DNA of 64,000 bases from assembly GCA_947500035.1 (NCBI GenBank), contig CANMQP010000007.1:496001-560000 (forward strand), read 5' to 3'. The DNA comes from an uncultured Kiloniellaceae bacterium (GTDB lineage: Bacteria > Pseudomonadota > Alphaproteobacteria > Kiloniellales > Kiloniellaceae). Positions 50,806 to 59,693 of the stretch are shown here, one piece after another (positions within the stretch are counted from its first letter, which is position 1; every line of letters begins with the position of its first letter). The notes beneath the pieces are model-generated. The model was not told the origin of the DNA, searched no databases, and saw only the letters and a list, made by a program, of their open reading frames with translations. The translations under genes and the position numbers were made by a program.

Positions 50806-51410
50806 TGCTTGATCCCTTTTATCTCATCATCGATGACGTTAAGTGGCTGCCGCGCTTTCTGCCGCTGGGCCTGAAGCTGGTCCAGCTCCGCATCAAGGAC
50901 AAACCCGAGGCGGAGCTGCGCTCACAGATCGCCGAGGCCAAAACTCTCTGTGCCGACGCGGGCTGCCAGCTGATTGTGAACGACTACTGGCAACTGGCCC
51001 TGGAGCTGGGCTGCGACTATGTCCATCTCGGCCAGGAAGATCTGGACGAAGCGGACGTCACTGCGATCCGCGACGGCGGCCTGCGCCTTGGAGTAAGTAC
51101 CCACGACGACAAGGAACTCGACCGCGCCCTGGCTTTGAAGCCGGATTACGTCGCCCTCGGCCCCGTCTATCACACCATCCTCAAGGCCATGAAGTGGGCG
51201 CCGCAAGGCGTGGAAAAGGTCACCGGCTGGAAGGAAAAAGTTGGCGAGGTGCCCCTGGTCGCCATTGGCGGCCTGAACATCGCGCGCGCCCCTGCCGTCT
51301 TTGAAGCGGGCGCGGACTCCATCTCTGTCGTCACCGACGTGCTTCTGGCCGAAAGCCCCGAAGCCCGCCTGAGCGAATGGCTCGAACTGACCGCCCCGCG
51401 CCGCGCCTAG
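50805..51410 (+). CDS. thiE: Thiamine-phosphate synthase
   Basis: 201 aa TIM barrel that couples HMP-PP and thiazole-P. Family marks: KLVQLRIKD, LIVNDYWQLAL, DYVHLGQEDL and ALGPVYHT. It ends the thiCOSGE operon. No thiD kinase is seen nearby. Confidence 0.95.
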   Translation: MLDPFYLIIDDVKWLPRFLPLGLKLVQLRIKDKPEAELRSQIAEAKTLCADAGCQLIVNDYWQLALELGCDYVHLGQEDLDEADVTAIRDGGLRLGVSTHDDKELDRALALKPDYVALGPVYHTILKAMKWAPQGVEKVTGWKEKVGEVPLVAIGGLNIARAPAVFEAGADSISVVTDVLLAESPEARLSEWLELTAPRRA

Positions 51411-51479
51411 AGCGGATCATTTGACCTGAGCGGGGTTTCTGCTGTAGTCCGGTCGGATGATGACGGCGAGGACAAAGGC

Positions 51480-52328
51480 GTGACTCCGATATCGAATGCA
51501 GGTGAAAGCGGCGAAGCTTCTCCAGAGGAAACGCCTCTCGTGGAAAGCGGGCCGGACCGCCGTTTCGCAACGACACTCGCCCGGGGCCTCAGTGTCCTGC
51601 GCGCCTTTCGCACCTCCGACGGCCCCCTTGGCAATCAGGAACTCTCCGAACGCACCGGTCTGCCGAAATCGACCGTGTCGCGCATGACCTATACACTCTC
51701 CCAGCTGGGATTCCTCGATCACCTGCGCTCGATCGAGAAGTACCGACTCGGCCCAGCGGCGCTCGCACTGGGCAATATTGCGCGCGTGAACCTGCCGTTC
51801 TTGGAAATTGCCAACCCGATCATGCAGGAACTGGCGAACGAAACCGGCACGCTAGTCGCCTTCACCGTCCGCGATCAGCTCTCCATGCTATACGCCCATT
51901 GCTGGCGGCCCCGTGCGGCGGCGACCATCTGGCTGGACGTGGGCCGGAAAATTCCTATGGATAAGACCGCCTCTGGTCTCTGTTTTCTGGCTTCGGCCTC
52001 CGAACGCGAGTGCCGCGACTTGCGACAGGAGTTCGTTACCTCCGGCGAGCTGACCGGCGAAGACTTCGACGGCATCGTGAAGACCGCGCGCCATCAATTG
52101 CTCTCCCAGGGCTACACAACCTCCATCGGCGGCTGGGTCGAGACCATCAATGCCGTCGCCGTTCCCTTCCGCAGTCACGAAGCCTCCCAGGCTTTCGTCT
52201 TCAACTGCGGCGATCTCAGCAACAACCTCACGGAAGCCCGCATCACCGAAGAGGTCGGCCCTCTGCTGCGCAAGCGGGTGCGGGAGCTTGAGGGCATGAT
52301 GGGCCAGGACTCGATGGGCGGGTTTTAA
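51480..52328 (+). CDS. IclR-family regulator
   Basis: 282 aa from GTG 51480; the ATG-less start has only weak support (GAGGACAAAGGC upstream), and a later codon is possible since the first 25 residues are low in structure. The winged HTH is NQELSERTGLPKSTVSRMTY, followed by the effector domain (GYTTSIGGWVETINAVAVPF). It stands alone between thiE and the convergent cupin gene, so its target is not shown. Confidence 0.88.
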   Translation: MTPISNAGESGEASPEETPLVESGPDRRFATTLARGLSVLRAFRTSDGPLGNQELSERTGLPKSTVSRMTYTLSQLGFLDHLRSIEKYRLGPAALALGNIARVNLPFLEIANPIMQELANETGTLVAFTVRDQLSMLYAHCWRPRAAATIWLDVGRKIPMDKTASGLCFLASASERECRDLRQEFVTSGELTGEDFDGIVKTARHQLLSQGYTTSIGGWVETINAVAVPFRSHEASQAFVFNCGDLSNNLTEARITEEVGPLLRKRVRELEGMMGQDSMGGF

Positions 52329-52380
52329 CGAGATCTTTCATTAAACCTCACCGGCCCGATCATGAACAGGTTCGCAGCTT

Positions 52381-52848
52381 TTACTGCTCGAAAAAGCTGG
52401 CGCCGCTGGGGCCGGCACCGATCTCAAGCACCGTCACGTCGCCGTCCAGCGACGACATGAAATGGGGTGTGTTGGCGGGTGTGATCGCCATGGTTCCGAC
52501 CGGATAGGCCACCAACTTCGCTGGGTCGAAGGTCTCGCCGAAACCCAGATACATGGTGCCCGAAGTCACGATCGAGAGCCGCATGTCCGGGTGACTGTGC
52601 GGCGGAAAGACTGCGCCCTGCTTCATCTCGCCCTGGGCGGCATAGAGGCCGGCCCGGTCGAAGGCGCCGACGATGAAGATGCTCGCAACGCCGGGAAAGG
52701 CGGGGATCGGAGTGTGGGTTAGCTTGTCGAGCTCGATCATCTCGATGGCAGCCGCTTCCTGCGCAGTTGCGATGGAGGCACTGCTTCCGGCCGCCGCGCC
52801 CGTCACCAGCGCTGCTGCACACAGGGTCCTTAATAAAGGCTTAATCAT
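52381..52848 (-). CDS. Secreted cupin-domain protein 1
   Basis: 155 aa from ATG 52848, with AAAGGA eight bases upstream. A signal peptide (MIKPLLRTLCAAALVTGAAA) ends near IATAQE. The cupin barrel has HSHPDM and the later PANTPHFMSS. The metal-site His set is mostly present. It would bind a small ligand in the periplasm. Last of three genes from 54260. Confidence 0.88.
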   Translation of the reverse strand: MIKPLLRTLCAAALVTGAAAGSSASIATAQEAAAIEMIELDKLTHTPIPAFPGVASIFIVGAFDRAGLYAAQGEMKQGAVFPPHSHPDMRLSIVTSGTMYLGFGETFDPAKLVAYPVGTMAITPANTPHFMSSLDGDVTVLEIGAGPSGASFFEQ

Positions 52849-52886
52849 GACAATGTCCTTTCTGCTACCCACCGTCGTTCCGGTGC

Positions 52887-53324
52887 TCAGTTTCCGCCGA
52901 TCAGGGTGAAGTCCGAAGGCCCGGCCCCGTGGTCGAGGATCGAAAAGGGACCGTCCTTGGCATAGATGAAGTGGGGCGACCCGGCCGGGGTCACGAAGAA
53001 CGATCCGGCCGGATAGGCTTTCAGCCTGCTTTCATCAAAGACCTTGCCGGTGCCCACGTACGCAGTTCCCGACGTCACCCAGGTCGTCAAGGTGTTCCGA
53101 TGGGTATGGGGCGGCACCCGTGCGCCCGCGGCGAGACGGGCATGAGTGGCGTAGATCCCCGGCGCGTTTCTGTCCCCGTAAACGATGGCGGTTTGAATGC
53201 CCGGGAACCGGGCGTTGGGCTGGTATTCGAGCTGCGCAAAATCGATCCTGAAGGTAGCGTCCTGCGCGGCCGCGGGGAGCGACAGCGCCGCGACGAGCAG
53301 CGTTGCCGCAAAGAGGTGGGTCAT
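52887..53324 (-). CDS. Secreted cupin-domain protein 2
   Basis: 145 aa. A signal peptide (MTHLFAATLLVAALSLPAAA) precedes a cupin domain with PPHTHRNTLTTWVTSGTAYV and TPAGSPHFIY. GGAGA precedes the start. It is a paralogue of the downstream cupin; both end in DxGAGPS phrases (LDHGAGPSDF, LEIGAGPSGA), evidence of a local duplication. Confidence 0.88.
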   Translation of the reverse strand: MTHLFAATLLVAALSLPAAAQDATFRIDFAQLEYQPNARFPGIQTAIVYGDRNAPGIYATHARLAAGARVPPHTHRNTLTTWVTSGTAYVGTGKVFDESRLKAYPAGSFFVTPAGSPHFIYAKDGPFSILDHGAGPSDFTLIGGN

Positions 53325-53339
53325 GGTGTCTCCGTTTGT

Positions 53340-54260
53340 CTAGCGGGATTGATTGGGGTTGGAGCTGTCAGCCGGCGGCAGCCCTGCGACCAGAACAGGA
53401 TCGATATAGAAATAGCGGCCGCCGCGCGCGAAATCGCTCCGGCCGCCCGCCGCCTCGATCGGATCCGACCGTAGAGCCAAGGTCGACACCCGCGTGCCGG
53501 CAGGCACGCCGAGCGCGGATAGATCAATCACGACCGCATAGAGGTGCATGTAGTCGATGGTGGCGAGAGGTGCCGCGACCGCACTGTCGAATTCCTCAAG
53601 CGACTCCAGCGCGGTATCGTCCTCCTTCGCGTAGTTTGCGATCTGTCCGAGCCGTCCCTGCGCCACATAATCCTGCGGCCCGATATCGGCCGACCAGCGC
53701 CGCGAGTCTGCGTGGCGGACCGTGATCTCAAAGCGGTCACCGCCTGGCGCCGCAACGCCCGGAGCGGCGGCGCTTTCCGTGCCAACGGCCGCGCCGATCT
53801 CCGCGACGACAAGGTCGGGGCCCGGCCCGTTGACCAGACCTTCCGGGAAGCGGAAGACCAGACCGTCCCTCTGGTCGGCGATGTTGAAGACTCCACTGTT
53901 GAGCCAGAGATCGGTGACCAGCGCCGCGCGGGAGCTCGCCGGTTCCGGCGCGCCCGGCGGCAGCCCGAAGAGGATCGGATTACCGCTGTCGGCCATGGCA
54001 TAGGCCGCCGTTTCGGGAAAGATCAGATCTTCCGCTGAGACGTAACGGGTCCTTCCCGTGGCCACCGTCGAAGGACCGATCTGGACGGCCGTGAGGGTGA
54101 CCCGACCGCCGTTGCGGGCAGTTTCCAGTCGGAGCCGAAGCGGTTCGGTAAAGGCCGGGCCGGATTCCGCTGCGGCGGCGAGGTCCTCGGCGCCCGCGAA
54201 GAAACTGGAAGAGAGGAACGCAAAAGACGCCGCAAGCCCCACACGTTTAAATCGGTTCAT
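53340..54260 (-). CDS. Secreted protein of unknown function
   Basis: 306 aa with a signal peptide (RVGLAASFAFLSSSFFAGAE). No helices after it. The mature part looks beta-rich (RFEITVRHADSRRWSADIGP, DYMHLYAVVIDLSALGVPAG, GGRYFYIDPVLVAGLPPADS). Family not recognised. First gene of the cupin operon, 15 bases before cupin 2, and divergent from a TetR regulator. Confidence 0.82.
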   Translation of the reverse strand: MNRFKRVGLAASFAFLSSSFFAGAEDLAAAAESGPAFTEPLRLRLETARNGGRVTLTAVQIGPSTVATGRTRYVSAEDLIFPETAAYAMADSGNPILFGLPPGAPEPASSRAALVTDLWLNSGVFNIADQRDGLVFRFPEGLVNGPGPDLVVAEIGAAVGTESAAAPGVAAPGGDRFEITVRHADSRRWSADIGPQDYVAQGRLGQIANYAKEDDTALESLEEFDSAVAAPLATIDYMHLYAVVIDLSALGVPAGTRVSTLALRSDPIEAAGGRSDFARGGRYFYIDPVLVAGLPPADSSNPNQSR

Positions 54261-54308
54261 ACCTGCTGCCTTGCGTTGCCCGTGTCATTGGATTATTGAA
54301 CTCACAAG

Positions 54309-54330
54309 TCTATAAAACAGTATATATAGA
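54309..54330. promoter_or_regulatory. Candidate TetR operator
   Basis: TCTATA (54309-54314) and TATAGA (54325-54330) are inverted arms around a ten-base AT-rich centre, in the 70 bases between the divergent genes. The right arm touches the TetR ATG. It would overlap both promoters. Confidence 0.5.
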
Positions 54331-54960
54331 ATGTCGAGTCTAAAAATGACCAATGAGACCCGCGGGCGCGGACGGCCGCGCGGATTTGACGAAGAGCACG
54401 CTCTTGAAGCGGCCATGTTGACCTTTTGGAAGAAAGGCTATCGCCGGACCTCTCTTGACGATCTGGTCCAGTGCACAGGCGCGCCCCGGGCCAGCCTTTA
54501 CAAGACCTTCGGCGACAAGCGCGATATCTTCATCGCCAGCCTGGATCTCTACGGCACGCGTTTCGAAAAGCGCGCGGAAGCCGTTCTGGCTGCAAACAAG
54601 AGCATGATGGCTACCGCCGAAACGCTGCTGACCGCCTCGGCAGAGCGTCTTGCGGGCTCCGACGCGCCTGCGGGATGCCTCCGATGCAACTCAACTCTCG
54701 AAATCATGGGGTCGGACCGTGAGATAGATCGTGCGTTGGCTGAAGCGAACGCGCGCTTCCATGGCATTATGGAGAAAGTCGTGGACCGCGGTATTGCCCG
54801 CGGCGAAGCAGGCCCGCAACAGCTGGATCATCTGTCAGTTTTCCTGACGGGCGCAGTGGGCGGTATGGTCTCGCTTGCGCGATCGGGTTGGGGACGCGAT
54901 GACCTCTTGGGGTTCGTCGAGACGACCTTGCGGGCCCTTGGCGAAGCGAAAGACCGCTGA
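54331..54960 (+). CDS. TetR/AcrR-family regulator
   Basis: 209 aa. The N-terminal HTH is YRRTSLDDLVQCTGAPRASL, then YKTFGDKRDIFIASLDLYG; the rest is the ligand/dimer domain. No Shine-Dalgarno precedes ATG 54331, since the AT-rich operator runs up to it; a second ATG is 15 bases on. A leaderless transcript is possible. It likely represses itself and the cupin operon. Confidence 0.93.
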   Translation: MSSLKMTNETRGRGRPRGFDEEHALEAAMLTFWKKGYRRTSLDDLVQCTGAPRASLYKTFGDKRDIFIASLDLYGTRFEKRAEAVLAANKSMMATAETLLTASAERLAGSDAPAGCLRCNSTLEIMGSDREIDRALAEANARFHGIMEKVVDRGIARGEAGPQQLDHLSVFLTGAVGGMVSLARSGWGRDDLLGFVETTLRALGEAKDR

Positions 54961-55035
54961 CGGGCAGGGTCGTTTTATGAGATCCGCTGACGCGGAACCG
55001 GCATCAGCCCTCTCTAACCAAAAAGCCAGGCGGAT

Positions 55036-55099
55036 TTGAACCCAATAAAGCTAACGATTAAATTCCAATATGCAGAATTCATTTTTGTATATTGGAATT
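55036..55099 (+). promoter_or_regulatory. Promoter and 11-bp inverted repeat ahead of the acyl-CoA operon
   Basis: TTGAAC (55036-55041), 17 bases, TAAATT (55059-55064). Overlapping the -10 box is AATTCCAATAT (55061-55071), mirrored exactly by ATATTGGAATT (55089-55099) with 17 bases between. It has the layout of a repressor site blocking the start. The next 110 bases to the ATG show no gene. Confidence 0.55.
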
Positions 55100-55213
55100 G
55101 CTGCCCTTGCCCGTTATGATTTAGACAGCGCAATAACCGATCCCCAGGACACCGAATGGCCCAACCATCGGACCTTTGGGACATCGGATGAATGAGACTC
55201 TTGGGAGACTGTA

Positions 55214-57319
55214 ATGAGTGAGGTGGTGCGGCTCGAACGCCACGGTGACATCGCAGCCATTGTCGTGGATAACCCACCGGTCAATGCCCTGGGACAGGCT
55301 GTCCGTCAGGGCCTGAAGGAGCGTTTGGACGAGGCGGCCAACGACGACGCGATCCGCGCGATCGTCGTCCTGGGCGCGGAGAGGACCTTCATTGCGGGGG
55401 CCGATATCCGCGAGTTCGGTAAACCGCCGCAGCCGCCGTCGCTGCCCGAAGTGATCGATACCATGGACGCAAGCCCCAAGCCGGTCATCGCCGCCCTGCA
55501 CGGCACGGCACTCGGCGGCGGTTTCGAGGTCGCGCTCGGCTGTCATTACCGGGTGGCGCTCGACGGTGCCAAGGTCGGACTGCCGGAAGTCAAACTCGGC
55601 ATTCTGCCCGGGGCCGGCGGCACGCAGCGCACGCCGCGCCTGATCGGCGCCGCCAAAGCGCTTGATATGATCCTTTCCGGCGATTTCGTCGCGGCGGACA
55701 AAGCTCTCTCTTTGGGCCTGATCGATGAAATCTCCAAGGCAGAATCGCCATTGGCAGCCGGTCTCGCCTTCGCCCGCAAGGCCATCGACGAGGTCTATCC
55801 CCTGCGCCGTGTGCGTGACCTCGAAGACGAAATTCTCGCCGATCGGGGCAAGTCCGATGTCTTCGACGCCGCCCGCGAGAAACTCAAAAAGACCGCGCGC
55901 GGTCTCTTCTCGCCGCACAAGATCGTGGACGCGGTTCAGGCGGCGGTCGAGTTACCCTTTGACGACGGCATCAAGCGTGAACGCGAACTCTTTCAGGAAT
56001 GTGTTGAATCGCCGCAACGCGCCGGTCTGATCCACGCCTTTTTCTCCGAACGGCAGGTCGGCAAGGTCCCCGGCCTGAAAGGCGCCGCGCGGCGCCCGTT
56101 GATTTCGGCCGCTGTGGTCGGCGGCGGCACCATGGGTGCCGGTATCGCGGTTTCCATGCTGCTGTCCGGCCTGCAGGTGATCATGATCGAGCGGGACGAG
56201 GAAAGTCTCGCCCGCGGCAAAGCGACCGTGGACAAGATCCTGGAGGCCTCTGTCAAACGCGGCAAACTGACCGCGGGAAGCAAGGCCGCCGTTATGTCAG
56301 AGAGCTTCTCCGGTTCGACCGATTATGCCGCGCTCTCTGACGTGGAGATCGTCGTCGAAGCGGTCTTTGAGGACATGGAGGTCAAGAAAGGCGTCTTCGC
56401 GCAACTCGATGCGGTTCTGAAACCGGGTGCGATTCTGGCCACGAACACCTCCTATCTGGATGTCAACGCCCTGGCCGCCGGGACCTCACGTCCCGCGGAC
56501 GTGATCGGCCTGCATTTCTTCTCTCCGGCCCATGTCATGAAGCTGCTCGAAATCGTGGTGGGCGATCAGACCGCGCCGGAAGTTGTCGCCACCGGCTTCG
56601 CCCTGGCCAAACGTCTGGGCAAGGTGGGCGTGCGCGCGGGTGTCTGTGATGGTTTCATCGGTAACCGTATTCTCGCCACCTACCGCAAGCAGATCGACTA
56701 TATGGTCGAGGACGGAGCCAGCCCCTACGAAGTCGACGACGCCATCCGCGCTTTCGGCTTTCCCATGGGCCCCTTCCAGGTCAGCGACCTGGCGGGTGTC
56801 GACATCGGCTGGATGACCCGCCGCCGCCTGGACGCCACCCGCGATCCGCGGGAACGCTACGTCGAGATCGCTGATCGCCTCTATGAAGCCGGCCGCATGG
56901 GCCAGAAGTCCGGCGCGGGCTGGTATCTCTACAGCGAAGGAGACCGGCGCGGCGCCAAAGACCCGGTGGTGGAAAACATCGTCGTGCAGGAACGCGCCAA
57001 GAAGGGCATCGAGCCCAAGAGCTTCACGCCAGAGCAGATCCAGCGCCGCTACCTTGCCGCCATGATCAACGAGGCCACCAAGGTGCTGGAAGAAGGCATC
57101 GCCCTGCGGCCATTAGACATCGATGTCACCCTGCTCTACGGCTACGGCTTCCCGCGCTGGCGCGGCGGCCCCATGAAGTATGCCGACATGGTGGGTCTCG
57201 ATCAGATCCTGGCGGACATCCGCAGCTACGCGGAAGAAGATGCCTTCGCCTGGCAGCCCGCCAAGCTGCTGGTGGATCTGGTGGAGCGCGGCGAGAATTT
57301 CGAAAGCCTCAATAAATGA
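55214..57319 (+). CDS. Bifunctional enoyl-CoA hydratase / 3-hydroxyacyl-CoA dehydrogenase
   Basis: 701 aa fusion, like FadB or FadJ. Residues 1-190 are the hydratase (HGTALGGGFEVALGCHYRVA, with the oxyanion and Glu region GLPEVKLGILPGAGGTQR). From about 290 the NAD domain follows (AVVGGGTMGAGIAVSML), then the dehydrogenase His in GLHFFSPAHVMKL and two C-terminal HCDH domains. It does steps two and three of beta-oxidation. A thiolase is not in this operon; one ends at the right edge of the window. Confidence 0.93.
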   Translation: MSEVVRLERHGDIAAIVVDNPPVNALGQAVRQGLKERLDEAANDDAIRAIVVLGAERTFIAGADIREFGKPPQPPSLPEVIDTMDASPKPVIAALHGTALGGGFEVALGCHYRVALDGAKVGLPEVKLGILPGAGGTQRTPRLIGAAKALDMILSGDFVAADKALSLGLIDEISKAESPLAAGLAFARKAIDEVYPLRRVRDLEDEILADRGKSDVFDAAREKLKKTARGLFSPHKIVDAVQAAVELPFDDGIKRERELFQECVESPQRAGLIHAFFSERQVGKVPGLKGAARRPLISAAVVGGGTMGAGIAVSMLLSGLQVIMIERDEESLARGKATVDKILEASVKRGKLTAGSKAAVMSESFSGSTDYAALSDVEIVVEAVFEDMEVKKGVFAQLDAVLKPGAILATNTSYLDVNALAAGTSRPADVIGLHFFSPAHVMKLLEIVVGDQTAPEVVATGFALAKRLGKVGVRAGVCDGFIGNRILATYRKQIDYMVEDGASPYEVDDAIRAFGFPMGPFQVSDLAGVDIGWMTRRRLDATRDPRERYVEIADRLYEAGRMGQKSGAGWYLYSEGDRRGAKDPVVENIVVQERAKKGIEPKSFTPEQIQRRYLAAMINEATKVLEEGIALRPLDIDVTLLYGYGFPRWRGGPMKYADMVGLDQILADIRSYAEEDAFAWQPAKLLVDLVERGENFESLNK

Positions 57320-57332
57320 AAGGCGCAGCGTC

Positions 57333-58529
57333 ATGGACATGAACTTTACGCCTGAAGAGATCGCCTTCCGCGACGAGGTTCGCGGATTTCTGAAGGACAA
57401 GCTGCCGGAGGCCCTGGCCGCCAAGGTCAAGGGCGGCAAGCGCCTGCTGAAGGCCGACTATGAGCTCTGGCACAAACGCCTGAACGAACGGGGCTGGCTC
57501 GCATGGCACTGGCCGGTCGAGCAGGGTGGCACCGGCTGGACGCCGATCGAGAAACATATCTTCGAAGAAGAGTGTGTCGCCGCCGGAGCACCGCGCGTGG
57601 TGCCTTTCGGCCTCAACATGCTAGGGCCTGTGCTGATCAAGTTCGGCAGCGACGAACAGCGCGCCCACTACCTGCCACGCATCCTCAACGGTGATGACTG
57701 GTGGTGCCAGGGTTACTCCGAACCCGGCTCCGGTTCCGACCTCGCGTCGCTCAAGACCAAGGCCGTGCGCGACGGCGATCATTACGTGGTGAACGGTCAG
57801 AAAACCTGGACCACGCTCGGACACTTCGCCGACTGGATCTTCTGTCTGGTCCGCACCGACAGCGACTGCAAGCCGCAGCAGGGCATTTCCTTCCTGCTGA
57901 TCGACATGAAAACACCGGGCATCACGGTCCGCCCAATCGTCACGCTCGACGGCGAGCATGAGGTCAACGAAGTCTTCTTCGAGGACGTCCGCGTCCCGAT
58001 CGGCAACCTGGTCGGCGAAGAAAACAAAGGCTGGACCTACGCCAAATACCTGCTGACCTACGAGCGCACGGGCATCGCCGGTGTGGCCTTCGCCAAGAGT
58101 GGCCTCGCCCACCTGAAACAGGTGGCCGCCAAACAGATGAAGGGCCGCAAGCCCCTGGCGCAGGATCCGTTGTTTGCCTCCCGGGTCGCCCAGGTCGAGA
58201 TCGATCTCATGGCCATGGAAACCTTCAACCTGAGGACCGTCTCGGCGGCGCAGCACGGCGGCGTGCCGGGCGTCGAGAGTTCCATGCTGAAGATCAAGGG
58301 CACGGAAATCCGTCAGGAGATCACCGATCTGCTGCGCCGGGCCCTCGGCCCCTACGCGGCCCCCTTCGTGCCCGAAGGTCTCGACGAAGGCTATAACGAA
58401 CCGCCGATCGGGCCGGACTATGCGAACCCGGTCGCCTCGCAGTACTTCAACATGCGCAAGGTCTCGATCTACGGCGGCTCGAATGAAATACAAAAGAACA
58501 TCGTCGCGAAGATGATGCTGGGATTGTAA
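57333..58529 (+). CDS. Acyl-CoA dehydrogenase, subunit type 1
   Basis: 398 aa from ATG 57333 (MDMNFTPEEIAFRDEVRGFL), after AAAGG. FAD-binding marks are WCQGYSEPGSGSDLASLKTK and the C-terminal YGGSNEIQKNIVAKMML. It oxidises an acyl-CoA at alpha-beta and passes electrons to ETF. It begins 13 bases after the fused gene. See the next gene for a possible heteromer. Confidence 0.93.
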   Translation: MDMNFTPEEIAFRDEVRGFLKDKLPEALAAKVKGGKRLLKADYELWHKRLNERGWLAWHWPVEQGGTGWTPIEKHIFEEECVAAGAPRVVPFGLNMLGPVLIKFGSDEQRAHYLPRILNGDDWWCQGYSEPGSGSDLASLKTKAVRDGDHYVVNGQKTWTTLGHFADWIFCLVRTDSDCKPQQGISFLLIDMKTPGITVRPIVTLDGEHEVNEVFFEDVRVPIGNLVGEENKGWTYAKYLLTYERTGIAGVAFAKSGLAHLKQVAAKQMKGRKPLAQDPLFASRVAQVEIDLMAMETFNLRTVSAAQHGGVPGVESSMLKIKGTEIRQEITDLLRRALGPYAAPFVPEGLDEGYNEPPIGPDYANPVASQYFNMRKVSIYGGSNEIQKNIVAKMMLGL

Positions 58530-58544
58530 GGGAACAGACGGACC

Positions 58545-59681
58545 ATGGACTTTAATCTGTCCGACGACCGCCGCATGCTGAAGGAAAGCCTCTCGCGCTT
58601 TCTCCAGGACCGTTACGGCTTCGAAACCCGCAACGAGATCGCCGGATCCGAGCAGGGCTTCAGCCGGGAACTCTGGACCCAGATGGCCGAGCTGGGCCTG
58701 ATCGGCGCCATGCTGCCGGAAGAGGTCGGCGGCTTCGGCGGCGAAGGCTTTGACGTCATGACGGTGATGGAAGAGCTCGGCCGCGCCATCGTGGTCGAGC
58801 CGGTGCTGCCGACCGCCGTTCTGGGCGCGGGCGTTCTGGCCGATGCAGGCTCGAACAGTCAGAAGGCCCTGTTGGAGAAGGTTATCTCCGGCGAGTTGCT
58901 GCTGGCTTTCGCCCACGGCGAACCGCAAAGCCGCTACAGCCTTTCGGACATCACTTGCCAGGCGGAAAAGACCGATGACAATTGGGTCCTGGACGGGCAA
59001 AAAGCGGTGGTCCTGAACGGGGATACAGCGGATAAAATCATCGTTTCGGCCCGGACGAGCGGCACCGATGACGAGGAAGACGGCCTGACGCTGTTCCTGA
59101 TCGACGCGGATGCAAGAGGCGTTTCCCGGCGCGGCTATGCGACGGTCGACGGCGGACGGGCGGCTGAGATCACCCTCGAAGACGTGGCAGTCGGCGTGGA
59201 CGCAGTGATTGGTGAACCGGGCAAGGCCTTTCCGGTGATCGAGGAAGCTATCGGTCGCGGCATTCTCGCAGTTTGCGCCGAGGCTTTGGGCGCCATGGAT
59301 GTCGCCAAGGACATGACCCTGGAGTTCCTGCAGACCCGCAAACAGTTCGGTGTGCCGCTCGGCAAGTTTCAGGTTCTGCAGCACCGCATGGTCGAAATGT
59401 GCCTGGAGATCGAGCAGGCGCGCTCGGCAACGATTCTGGCCGCCGGACGTATGAAGGAGGACCGCGCCACGCGGGAGACCGCCCTCAGTGCCGCCAAGAA
59501 CCTGGTGGGACGCTCGGCCCGCCTGGTCGCCGAGGAATCCATTCAGATGCACGGCGGTATCGGCATGACCTGGGAGTACGCCCTGCCTCACTTCGCCAAG
59601 CGCCTGACCATGATCGATCATCTCTTCGGCGATGCGGATCATCATCTGGAGCGTTTCGCGGCGCTCTCTCAAGCCTCGTAA
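58545..59681 (+). CDS. Acyl-CoA dehydrogenase, subunit type 2
   Basis: 378 aa. It is diverged from its neighbour: the FAD loop GSGSDL is missing, replaced by HGEPQSRYSLSDITCQAE, while QMHGGIGMTWEYALPHFAKR is kept. Paired unlike acyl-CoA dehydrogenases made from adjacent genes form alpha2beta2 enzymes in actinobacterial steroid side-chain degradation (FadE28/FadE29 type). The same could hold here, by inference. Gap to the first subunit 15 bases. Confidence 0.92.
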   Translation: MDFNLSDDRRMLKESLSRFLQDRYGFETRNEIAGSEQGFSRELWTQMAELGLIGAMLPEEVGGFGGEGFDVMTVMEELGRAIVVEPVLPTAVLGAGVLADAGSNSQKALLEKVISGELLLAFAHGEPQSRYSLSDITCQAEKTDDNWVLDGQKAVVLNGDTADKIIVSARTSGTDDEEDGLTLFLIDADARGVSRRGYATVDGGRAAEITLEDVAVGVDAVIGEPGKAFPVIEEAIGRGILAVCAEALGAMDVAKDMTLEFLQTRKQFGVPLGKFQVLQHRMVEMCLEIEQARSATILAAGRMKEDRATRETALSAAKNLVGRSARLVAEESIQMHGGIGMTWEYALPHFAKRLTMIDHLFGDADHHLERFAALSQAS

Positions 59682-59693
59682 AGCCAAACCTTC

